A stretch of DNA of 64,000 nucleotides from Symbiodinium natans (lineage: Eukaryota; Sar; Dinophyceae; Suessiales; Symbiodiniaceae). The notes under the pieces were generated by a model. The model saw only the letters and a list, made by a program, of their open reading frames with translations. It was not told the DNA's origin and did not search any database. The DNA lies in NCBI GenBank assembly GCA_905221605.1, contig CAJNDS010002160.1, positions 357,001-421,000 on the forward strand, written 5' to 3'. A program made the translations under genes and the position numbers. Positions 55,577 through 64,000 of the stretch are shown here, piece after piece (the stretch's first letter is position 1; every line of letters begins with the position of its first letter).

Positions 55577-56322
55577 CTCATAGATCCCCGGGCCCCAATG
55601 TACTGTGATGATCATGGGAACCCTTTAATATCAGGGCTGTGCCGGGGATTTTGGGGCAAGGGATTCGGGCTTGGGGGCTGACAAGGCCAAGGCCGAGGGC
55701 TCCGAAGGTTCGGGGTTGCATGGCCTTTTGGGGTTTGGGGTTTAGGGTTTAGGGTTCGCCTTGGCCCCGGCAACATTTCTGCGAAAGCGCAGTCCCAAGC
55801 AAGAAAAAAATGTGGGTGGGGCCGTGCCATGTGAGAAGCAACCTTTCAGAGCAACAGTGCGGAGTAGCCTGATTTGAAATCAGATGTATCTCTCTAAGAC
55901 TCTAAGATTCTCTCTGAAGGAAAGTGGACTTAATTTAATTTTTCCTTTGTCACTTGAAGAGTTGATGGCTTAGGGGCTAGCGGAGATGGCAAATTGGCCC
56001 CGAACCCCAAACACAAAATCTCGAGCACGCCAGTGCGGCTAGCCTGCACATCGCCAGCTGAGCCCCATTCCTGGCGCAGCTCATAGCTAACTATCAGTCG
56101 CTCTGCCATCGGCTGCTGCTATGGCTGATGGCTAAGACGAGGTGTTGTTGAGGCTTCAGGGGCCCCAACCCTAGCCCCGCCCACCTTGCTACCCCCCAAC
56201 AGTTGAGCATTTACCTGGTTCGCTTGGCAGGAAGAACCGAAAGGCTCCGATTTGTTGGATGTGCAGTCGCGTGTGCAACTAACTTCGTGGCTTCACCCTG
56301 TACTCCCCAACGGCCCGCACAC

Positions 56323-56379
56323 GTCCTCCACAATGTCCAGGGCGCTCACAGACATGAGGTGCCCCTCAAACTTCTGTAC
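56323..56379 (-). CDS. WD40 exon (FEGH start of a repeat)
   Basis: Acceptor ACCGCTCAG and donor GAGGAC|GTGTGC enclose exactly 19 codons, VQKFEGHLMSVSALDIVED. FEGHxxxVxAL is the typical start of a WD repeat, with the conserved GH. It is on the same strand as, and between, other WD40 exons. The phase to the exon at 56719-56824 does not match directly, so an exon or a different boundary may be missing. Confidence 0.55.
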
Positions 56380-56718
56380 CTGAGCGGTTGAGGGGTTAGG
56401 TCAGGCCCACGGCAGCCTCAAGATTGGTAGGCAACAGCTGAGGGCTCGAGGGCTCCCACCTACTACTGCGTCGGTGATGCACCTCTCATGCAGCTCGACG
56501 CTCAAACATCTCCAGGACAGGGGGGAGGATCAGACACTGACAATCAACAAAGTAGACTGGAGGTTTTGACGGATTCGGCTGCAGAGAATATCATCCTTAC
56601 AGCCCCCAAAAACGTCATTTAGTCATACCTATCCGAAGTGCCTACACTCTTCTAACAGGCCCAATCTAATCACACCTGTCCAAACTACCTACACTGCTCA
56701 AATAGGGCCCTGCAACAC

Positions 56719-56824
56719 CCTGGCCCTGGTCCGAGACGTGGGCAGGTTCGGGCGAGCCTTCTTTGAGGTCCGCCTGCCTCCATAGTTGCACAGTCCCGTC
56801 TGCAGACCTCAACGTATGCAGCTT
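56719..56824 (-). CDS. WD40 exon (SADGTVQLW)
   Basis: Acceptor TACTCCAG and donor GCCAG|GTGTTG enclose 106 bases. The frame contains LRSADGTVQLWRQADLKEG, the S-x-D-G-x-V-x-L-W signature ending a WD repeat, followed by an acidic stretch (SPEPAHVSDQG). Telomere-like CCCTAAA sequence lies directly upstream in the intron. This is the clearest WD40 match in the window. Confidence 0.66.
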
Positions 56825-57109
56825 CTGGAGTAGCCTAAACCCAAAAACCCTAAACCCTAAACAGCAAAGCCTAAACCCTTTATGCATGCCATGCAGACAT
56901 CTCATGCGCATTCACGACCTGACAGGGTCAAGGGCTTGGTTGCGAGGCAGCTTTGTGGATGTTGACTTGTTTGGCCAGCCCAGTGGGTCTGAGCACAGAA
57001 TGGCTACAAGCCAAAAAGCCTGGCGTACCGCAGCCCCGAAGCCAATAAAACACGCCGAGCCCAGCTTCTCGCGAAAGACCATGAAAAGCCTCGGTTCTCA
57101 ACCCTACAT

Positions 57110-57285
57110 AACCCCCAACCCTCCCTCACAACCCTCTCAACCCTCACAACCCTCTCAACCCTCTCAAACCTCACAAACAACCCTCTCAATTTTCTCGACC
57201 CTTACAACCCTCTCAACCCTCTCAACCCTCTCGACCCTCTCGACCCTCTCGACCCTCTCGACCCTCTGAAGGACCCTAACCCCTC
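57110..57285. repeat. 9-bp array (CAACCCTCT / CGACCCTCT)n
   Basis: About eighteen units of CAACCCTCT and CAACCCTCA, changing to CGACCCTCT at the right. The plus frame of TLSTLSTL residues through it is an artefact. Confidence 0.92.
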
Positions 57286-57325
57286 TCAAGGATCCTAAAC
57301 CCCTCGCTAAACAGGTAAGAACACC

Positions 57326-57392
57326 CCCGAGCCGCCAACGCAGTAAGGAGGGAGCCGGAAGGCCCCTCCAAGAGCCGGTTCACGGCCTTCCT
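57326..57392 (-). CDS. WD40-like exon, first of the series
   Basis: Acceptor CTGTGTCAG, then RKAVNRLLEGPSGSLLTALAAR and a donor near CGGGG|GTGTTC. The V-N-x-L...P-S-G-S-L-L-T-A pattern fits the first strands of a WD repeat, to be completed by SADGTVQLW in the next exon. Motif strength is moderate. A plus-strand CAG|GTAAGA lies next to it at 57313-57320, so the strand is not beyond doubt. Confidence 0.45.
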
Positions 57393-58575
57393 CTGACACA
57401 GGGTTTTGGGGATTGAAGGCTTTGGGATGGGATGGGATAATAATCGGGGTGCTGCATCCCTATTAAGAACTGTGGCATAAGGGGGAGCATCCCAAGCTGA
57501 GGGGTTTGAGGTGTGGTATTGTTCAACTGGGGCTACAACTGATTTAGGGACCTGTTTAGTTTGGCATGGGCACTTTCAGTCTTTAGGCTCTTGATATCAT
57601 GTGTGCTGTTGGTAGTTATTGCGGTTTCCGTGCAACCCCTGAAGCTCCAAAATAGATATGGCTTCCGTGTCAAAGAACGGATTTCGGCGCAGGAGGGGTG
57701 GGCGGGCGGCCTTTCCTGGCAGAGGAACCCTGAACCCCGCAAGGATTGCAGCACAAACCCCGGCTGGCACACGAAACTCTACAAGCCCTACACCCTAAAA
57801 GGGCAAAGCAGGCCTTCACATTATTCTTCCAAAGTGGCTCCAAAGCCAAAACAAGAAACCATGGACCGTCGACACACTCATGCTCTTTAGAACGTTGTCC
57901 GTAGTTTTTTCTGAAGGGGGCTACAAGAGAGATGAGGCTCTGTGGACAACCCGAGTTGGCTACCATCAGACTGTTCCCTTTCTGAGACACAATGTCATGC
58001 AGGGTTTTGTGTTAAAGGTCTCTGGTCTGGCGGAAGGTACTGCCACAGGGTGTTCTTGCGTGCCAGGCGACTTGTGCGCACGAAACCTCGGCGGACGAAG
58101 CATCAAGTTTCAGCCGACATGCGGCCATGGGTGCATGGGCCCGAAGAGGTTCACAGGAACGCTCCCCTGGTCCTCCACAGAACACTGCACCATGAGGTAG
58201 GGGTGACTACATACATGCAGTAGCGGGTTCCAAGTAACCTCGGAGGAGGAGTAACTAACCACCCTTTCGGGGAAAATGTGGGGCATGTCAGGAACCAAAA
58301 GGATACTGTACGGTCGCATGCTCACCTTAGCACAGACACCAGCAGTTCACGATGTGGAGGCGTGTAAGACCCTACAAACTTCAATGCCCCTTGTAACTCA
58401 GGAATTTTCCTGAGCTCGATGAGCATTCCTGCTAACTATAATTTGAGGATATAAGGAATACTCTTGCAAGTTCCTAAACCTCTGGTGCAAGTTCCTAAAC
58501 CTCTGGTGTGGGTTCTTAACCATGCTACGCAGAAGCGTGAGGACGGACATCTGCAGGAAGCAAACCCTTTGCCTC

Positions 58576-58635
58576 CTAAACCCTAAACCCTAAACCCTAA
58601 ACCCTAAACCCTAAACCCTAAACCCTAAACCCTAC
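58576..58635. repeat. Telomere-like array (CCCTAAA)n
   Basis: About eight perfect units. With the TTTAGGG-type block from 58758 it brackets an island whose minus frame reads WLYLYDGLAMRQRSKWGAE. Confidence 0.92.
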
Positions 58636-58875
58636 AGGTACAGGGGATCATGCAAGCTCTCAGCTCCCCACTTCGAACGCTGACGCATCGCCAGCCCATC
58701 GTAGAGGTACAGCCAGCCTTTTGGTCACAAGCTGTGCACACAGGGAGGGACTGGAAGGCTTAGGGTTTAAGGTTTAGGGTTTCGGGTTTCGGGTTTAGGG
58801 GTTAGGGATTTACGGTTCGGGGTTCAGGGTTTAAGGTTTAAGGTTTCCGTGCAAGGCTTAGGGGTTCAAGGATGT

Positions 58876-58895
58876 GGGGGGGGGGGGGGGGGGGG
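58876..58895. repeat. Poly-G run
   Basis: Twenty consecutive G after GATGT. The length in the true genome may vary. Confidence 0.85.
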
Positions 58896-59167
58896 CTTTT
58901 AGGGATTTTAGGGGTTTTAAACTCCGTCTGCCCGCTGATCACAACTCCCCTTCTGTATCATGTACTTCTTGCAAGAATTCTAGGGACCTATGAAGCCCGT
59001 CGAAACGCTCCCTTGCCATGGTCCTAAGTCGCATGCTTGGAAGGAATGTTGTGCTTTTCTTCTACAGTATGGGGTGGAGATTTGTCCGATTCTTTTTTGG
59101 AATCTTTTGGGGGTGGCGGGGGGTTGGAAAATCTCTTCTTTCCTCTATTTTTAAGAGGATAACCTCC

Positions 59168-59170
<3 letters not shown>

Positions 59171-59203
<33 letters not shown>

Positions 59204-59230
59204 CTCTCTTTCTCCCTCTTCCTCTCTCTT

Positions 59231-59297
<67 letters not shown>
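59171..59297. repeat. (CT)n microsatellite
   Basis: Two long CT runs separated by a CT-rich interruption with CTCG and CTTT units. Frames of S/L or R/E residues through it are artefacts. Confidence 0.95.
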
Positions 59298-59300
<3 letters not shown>

Positions 59301-59734
59301 TCTCGTTTTAAAGGAAAACCTCTATTTTTCTCCATTTGAAAACTCCATTTTCTATTCTTACGAGGGAAACCTCTATTTCTCTCAATTCTAAGAGGAGAAC
59401 ATCTATTTGTCTGTATTTTCAATAGGAACACCTCTACGTTCTCAACTATTTTTGCGGGGGGCTCGGAAACTCCACTGCCTGTGTGTTTTTCATAGGATTC
59501 GTACCATTTGCATGGAATTCGCATTGGCTTGGTTAACTTCTTGGTTTTCCTCAAGAAAAAAACTCTATGGCCTCTGTATTTTAATAGGAATTTCCCCTAA
59601 AAGAACTCTGCTTTGCCTCTGTCTTTAATAAGATCCCTTGGAATTTTCATAGGGCTCGTACTAGTTGATCAACTTGCTTGGCTTTCCGTAGGAAACGCTC
59701 TATCGCCTCTGTATTTTCTTAAAAAGCGGGAGCG

Positions 59735-59737
<3 letters not shown>
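59298..59737. repeat. Degenerate ~50-bp repeats (AAGAGGAAAACCTCTATTT-like)
   Basis: Irregular repetition of a motif close to AGGAAACCTCTATTTTTCTC at spacings of about 40-60 bases. No coding evidence. Confidence 0.6.

Positions 59738-59766
<29 letters not shown>
59738..59766. repeat. Poly-G run
   Basis: Twenty-nine consecutive G, followed by CT-rich sequence (CTTT and CGTT units) to about 59930. Confidence 0.85.
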
Positions 59767-59767
<1 letters not shown>

Positions 59768-60671
59768 GCAGCCACCCCCCAGTCATTTTTTCCTTTGTTC
59801 TTTCTTTCTTTCGTGCTTTCTTTCTTTTTCTTTCGTTCTTTCGTTCTCCTTTTCTTTCGTTCGTTCGGTCTTTCCCTGCTGCTTTCGTGTTTTGATTCGT
59901 TCTTTCTTTCTCGCTCTGCCTCTGCATTCTCATAAGATTCCTAGTCCTACTCATTTTCGCGGGACTCGCAAGAAAGTGAAACAAGAATCCGATTTACTGC
60001 TTCTAATCGAGATTCATACTATTTGTTGGTTTGTTTTTCCTTGGTTTTCCTTGGGAATCCTTCACTTCCTCCACATTTGTAATTGGATTCTCATAATTCT
60101 TTTAGGGCATGAAGCTTAAAACAAGCGGGGGGGTAGGGGGGGGCGACATCTTTCTGTCTTCCTTTCTTTCTTTTTCTTTTCCTTCCCCTTTTCTGATCTA
60201 TACTTTTCTTTTCAGTCTGATTGCTGCGATTCCTGTTCCTTCCTAGTTCCACCTCAATTCTAGCTTTCAGGGCTAGCGTTTGGTTGTGGTGATTGCGTTG
60301 GCGGCGGCGGCGTCTTCATAATCGCAACCATTCTCTTCATTGTCAGCACTTCCTTATAGTTGTCATTGTTTTCTAGTTGCATTGTTTTTCGTTATCATCC
60401 TTCATGCTATTGTCATTGTTGCTTAACTTAGCTTAACTTCATGATTGCAACTGCCGCACTACCGACGGCGTCCACAGTACTCACAAATACAGCGCAAGCT
60501 GTCACAGCAAGCAAGACGAGATCCCCTACGCGGGCTTGCTTGGGATGGCACCGGTTGGCAACTGCAGCAGGATTACCAATATGCTTTTAGCTCTGCGTGA
60601 GCATGTGTGCATGAGATCATGTTCCTGAATTACAGCCGGCAAGAACTTAGTTGCCGAGGGCAGCATGCCAC

Positions 60672-60892
60672 TCAGGAAGACGATATTCCGTCAACGTGCC
60701 TCCAAGATCGCCCTTGGTACCCCCTTCCACCAGCGTTGATAATCTCAAGCGCATGCTCAATGGCAGAATCAACTTCCTGCCCAGGCCCAACTGCAAGCCT
60801 GTAAGCCGCCGAGAAACGCACCAGCAAGGCCTCTGCTGCAGCGTCAAGTCGAGCAAGGATGTCGCTGTCGGACTCGTCATCGGACGACCGGG
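60672..60892 (-). CDS. Candidate terminal exon, acidic then helical
   Basis: The minus frame ends at TGA (60672) and reads SSDDESDSDILARLDAAAEA, then LLVRFSAAYRLAVGPGQE, VDSAIEHALEIINAGGRG, YQGRSWRHVDGISSS. The composition (acidic start, then a likely amphipathic helix pair) is much more natural than the longer frames that overlap it. The frame stays open further right through a proline-rich minisatellite with no ATG, so the exon start is not known. No family is recognised. It could also be a remnant of a repeat-encoded protein. Confidence 0.42.
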
Positions 60893-61010
60893 GCTGGGCG
60901 CTCCAGGGACACTCTGGGGTTGGGCACTCCAGGGAGGGTTGGGCACTCCAGGGACACTCTGGGGTTGGACAATCTGGGGGCTGGGCACTCGGACAACTCC
61001 AGTGGGGTTG
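60893..61010. repeat. Minisatellite (~26-bp, CTCCAGGGACACTCTGGGGTTGGGCA)
   Basis: About four irregular copies of a unit of about 26 bases, with shortened copies. Confidence 0.75.
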
Positions 61011-61099
61011 GGGACTCCAGGGATGAGCGAGTAGACCGGGGGCGAGGAGAAGAGTTCCGGGCGAGGAGAAGAGTTGAGTTTAAAAACTAACGACCCCAC

Positions 61100-62100
61100 A
61101 CCGAAGGTGGGGAAATAAAGGTTTTCTTCTTGTCATCTTACAAATAGAGGAGAATTGAGGTTGTCCTACCCCCCCGCCCGCCCCCCAAAAAATCGCAAAA
61201 AGACAGACCCTCCTACAGCACGCACCATGAATTATCATTACGTAGCATTTCTGAAACAAGATGCTAATTGTCCAACTATGAGGCGGAAGATTCCTAAGTC
61301 TATTTCTTTTACACCGCTGGCTATCTACAAGGCATCCATCGATGTGAACCTCTAGACTGCCGTAGGTGATTTACATTTTGCTTGAGACACCAGCGGCCTG
61401 ACAGAATGTTGTGCCTCGATATTAGCTCTGAAGACCACGCACCTCCAGTCATGAAACATCCGACACAAAGTTGGCGAGAAAAGTGGGCTGAGCGGCAGCG
61501 ATGCAGCGCACACATTTCTTTCAGCCACGGAGTCTCAAGCCCCAGCAGGAATTGCAGGATCCATGTACAAAAAAGCCTCGCGGCCGCAGGAGATGCTCCC
61601 TCAGAGCTTCGGGTAAAAAGCTTCATACGGTGGATACGGGCAAAAGGTGTGAAGTCAAAGATTGAGAGGTTACATTGGTAGTGTGGTCAGGCAGGGCCCG
61701 GCGACCGCTGGTCCCTGCCTTATACGCTGGCCAGGGAGCGCCTCCTCCAGCTGCGAGTTCCCTCGCGCTATATCACACCTCCCAATTAATAGCACAGCCG
61801 CGCCCGTTTTAGGGCGCAACACGTATTCTCGGACTCAGCCTCACTGCCCAGTGTGATGCGAGGACGTCGGCGTCTGCGTGCAATTGAGCCTTGAATGGGA
61901 AATTAAGTTAAACGAGGCCGGACAAATAAACAAGAGGCCCCTTAGGAAAGCCAAGCAGCGGGAGCCCCAACTCTATGTTGCTTGGGTGATTCCGATAGTG
62001 GCTCCTGACCTCACCTAAGCACCGGCGTCGCGCACGTCTTGCGGACGTTGCGATGGCCGAAGGTAGGGTAAATCTGGAGGAATGTTTCCGTCCGGAAATC
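61100..62100. other. Unassigned segment without telomere-like repeats
   Basis: Mixed-composition sequence with frames of about 100 codons on both strands at 61321-61681, mutually overlapping and without a recognised domain. I see no supported gene. Confidence 0.4.
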
Positions 62101-62144
62101 CTCAAAAAAGGGCATTGCAAGGCGCGAACCGACCGCTCGCTTGA

Positions 62145-62363
62145 AAAGGCCCTTTGCCCAGCAAGAGCCTTTTGAAAGCGTCGCTGCCTTCACCCGAATC
62201 TGTAGCCGCGGTTCTGAGGATTCTGTACAAGGGACGCTTTGTCAACCCAGAGCAGGTCTGGCTTTCGACTTGGCGGAGAACCAAACGGCGTTCCGCTCCG
62301 CTTCAGTCTTGCGTGCGAATTTTCGCGCAACCCAACCCTAGCGATCGCGAAAAGACTTTTTAG
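62145..62363 (+). CDS. Possible ORF fragment, unknown protein
   Basis: Open from just after a TGA to TAG at 62361-62363 with no ATG at the start. The frame (SVAAVLRILYKGRFVNPEQ, VWLSTWRRTKRRSAPLQS) is more protein-like than the two others open over the same bases. It could be an exon or a remnant of one. No splice signal decides it. Confidence 0.28.
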   Translation, partial: KGPLPSKSLLKASLPSPESVAAVLRILYKGRFVNPEQVWLSTWRRTKRRSAPLQSCVRIFAQPNPSDREKTF

Positions 62364-62659
62364 ATTCTCGCGCCAATTGTGCTGTGCATGTGTGACCGTA
62401 TGCAAAACATGGATTCTGGACGTCTCCAAAAAAGAAGATTCTTAAGAGGCCGCAAGTACTGCAGATAGATTCCGTATGTGTTGTCGATATCCCGAAATGC
62501 CGAAACTCAGAAATGGTCGCTGATGCCTTTCAAATTACACCTACAGCTTTCAGCGCTGCCTTGACGATCACGAGCCCGAACTCCACAAGGTTTTTGCAAA
62601 TACAGAGGGTTGACAACCAACTTGAGCACGAATGATACGCTCGAAACACGGAAGTTCAG

Positions 62660-62811
62660 TTACTTGGAGGTTCATGGTACTTACTAACCAATTGCACTTA
62701 GAACCCACTTATAAGCCCCTTAAGTGCCCAAATATGACTATAAGTACAGTTAGAAGTACAGTTCTAAGTACAGTCATACTTGGTTCATAAGTACCGTGAA
62801 CCTCCAAGTAA
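62660..62811. mobile_element. MITE-like inverted-repeat element, copy 2
   Basis: Bounded by TTACTTGGAGG and CCTCCAAGTAA, with inverted termini of about 30 bases matching those of 49083-49221. The interior differs in length and contains short repeats of AAGTACAGTT. TTA/TAA at the very ends may be a 3-base target duplication. Confidence 0.75.
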
Positions 62812-63235
62812 CCAACTTTCAAAATCCTGCCGTGCACAAACAGCTGCGCTCTATGCTTCGAAACAGCTGCTTCGCACATGTTTCATGGAAACGTAAGAGA
62901 ACAGGGGACACCAGGTCGACGGCCCCTTAAGTAGAATATTCATGAATATTGTGGAAAAGTTCAAAAAATGTTAACAATATTTCATGAAATTTTGAATGAC
63001 ATTTCAATCATTTCAAAGAATACTTCAGAGAAATAGCCACACGACCTAAACACCCTGGGCACCAACGCTGTGTTGCGTTATAAACCCTAATCTCCTAAAG
63101 CCCGGATCTCCAAAGCCCAACGCCCTGCCTTCTACCCTGCACATGGAGGTCCATCAGGCGGCCCCGACTATTCTTGTAAGCGTACCCAAAAAGGACCCAT
63201 AATCTTGAGAACTCACCAATGTAGCTTTGTAGTCC
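62812..63235. other. Unassigned segment
   Basis: AT-richer sequence around 62930-63040 with repeated TTTCATGAAAT-like words, and a dispersed-repeat match at 63177-63224. No gene seen. Confidence 0.4.
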
Positions 63236-63388
63236 TTAACCCTAAACCCTAAACCCTAAACTCCTTGGGGTTACAAGTGTAAATCCGAAACCCGGGCGCC
63301 TTCGCCGCCGGCCACGGCGAAGTCGCCCGAGGCGAGGCCGGCGATGTGTGGCCTAAAAGTCGGATTCCATGCACGCACTGAGTGGCTG

Positions 63389-63510
63389 TTTAGGGCTTAG
63401 GGTTTAGGGTTTAGGGCTTGGGGTTTAGGGTTTAGTGTTTAGAGTTTAGAGTTTAGAGTTTAGGGTTTAGGGTTTAGGGTTTAGGGTTTAGGGTTTAGGG
63501 TTTAGGGTTA
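63389..63510. repeat. Telomere-like array (TTTAGGG)n
   Basis: About seventeen units, including four TTTAGAG variants in a row. Confidence 0.9.
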
Positions 63511-64000
63511 GGTATAACAGTACTGCTTAGGGATGTCGAGCTGCCTGGGAGCATTTCAAACGTGCGGGGAGCCTGGAAAGCTCGGGCCCCCGGCACATAG
63601 TCGTCCTGCGGCCGCTCCTACCCTAGAAGCCCTACAGCTCAAAAGGCCCCTAAACGAAGTCCCCAAACCTACAAAGCACCAACACCCTTTGAACCATCAC
63701 ACTACCAAACTGACATGTGTTCTAGAAGCTCCAAAACCTACAAACCGCCGGGTTAGGGTCTAGGGTTTAGGATTCAGGGTTTAAAGTTTAGGGTTTAGGG
63801 TTAAGGGTTTAGGGTTTAGGACGACACTATGGAAAAGGGGTTCTGAGGCTGGGGGGGCTGTCTAGGCTGGCCCTTGAAACCTGCTGAGAAAGACTCTGAA
63901 ACAAGGGCCTCTTCAACCCGATATGGCGAGAACATTCCAAGCGCCTAGTTTGAAGGGTAGAGGCCTCGGTAAGCTTAGATCTTTGAGCCCGAAGCCTAAC

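Noticed and set aside
56763-57269. 168-codon plus-strand ORF ending in TLSTLSTL
   Set aside because: Half of it is the 9-bp CAACCCTCT array, and the rest overlaps a clear WD40 exon on the other strand.
57870-58225. Plus-strand ORFs of 93-106 codons with an AG|GTAGGG donor
   Set aside because: All three plus frames are open over more than 200 bases and none shows a domain, so I could not choose a frame.
1-64000. Dinoflagellate spliced-leader relics
   Set aside because: I looked for TTTTGGCTCAAG-like sequence and found no convincing match. A computed search would be needed to exclude diverged copies.

Overview
This is eukaryotic nuclear DNA, most likely from a dinoflagellate or a related alveolate. 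Three things point there. Plant/alveolate-type telomere heptamers (TTTAGGG / CCCTAAA) and close variants are scattered through nearly the whole window. The window carries a Copia-type LTR retrotransposon whose Pol motifs (HGDD in the reverse transcriptase, an extra Cys/His cluster between integrase and RT) resemble, from my general knowledge, elements common in Symbiodiniaceae genomes. Short coding islands look like small exons with GT-AG boundaries, sometimes GC donors. No bacterial-style operons, rRNA genes or convincing tRNA genes were seen.

Layout. 1-3.7 kb: short tandem repeats, telomere-like blocks and a few exon-like islands. 3.74-5.95 kb: a 2.2-kb AT-rich palindromic array, five repeats in one orientation facing five in the other. 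6.5-14.4 kb: two nested large tandem duplications (units of about 2.09 and 1.97 kb). 14.5-15.0 kb: a cluster of inverted repeats. 16.3-22.0 kb: a complete Copia-like retrotransposon with 159/158-bp LTRs and a 5-bp target duplication; gag-protease and integrase-RT-RNase H lie in two overlapping frames joined by a candidate -1 frameshift site. 22.9-24.1 kb: a satellite of about 90 bp whose unit is itself a dyad. 24-63 kb: the accessory gene space, where islands of 40-160 bp with coding character are separated by telomere-like arrays, microsatellites and dispersed repeats.

Two groups of islands could be assigned to protein families. On the minus strand from about 52.8 to 43.1 kb, a series of exons each encodes about one leucine-rich repeat (RNase-inhibitor/NLRC type). 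On the minus strand from about 57.4 to 54.6 kb, a series of exons encodes pieces of WD40 repeats; two of them (55.5 and 54.7 kb) join into one recognisable WD repeat across an intron filled with telomere-like arrays. Other islands have open frames and splice motifs but no family I recognise. An AT-rich segment at 49.8-50.3 kb with a broken zinc-finger-like ORF lies inside the LRR gene region and looks foreign.

The main idea to test is that telomere-like repeats here are intron and spacer material. Many islands have CCCTAAA on their left and TTTAGGG on their right, so the two ends of an intervening intron would carry complementary repeats. All exon calls were made by eye; phases between exons were not fully reconciled, and most islands are open in more than one frame.
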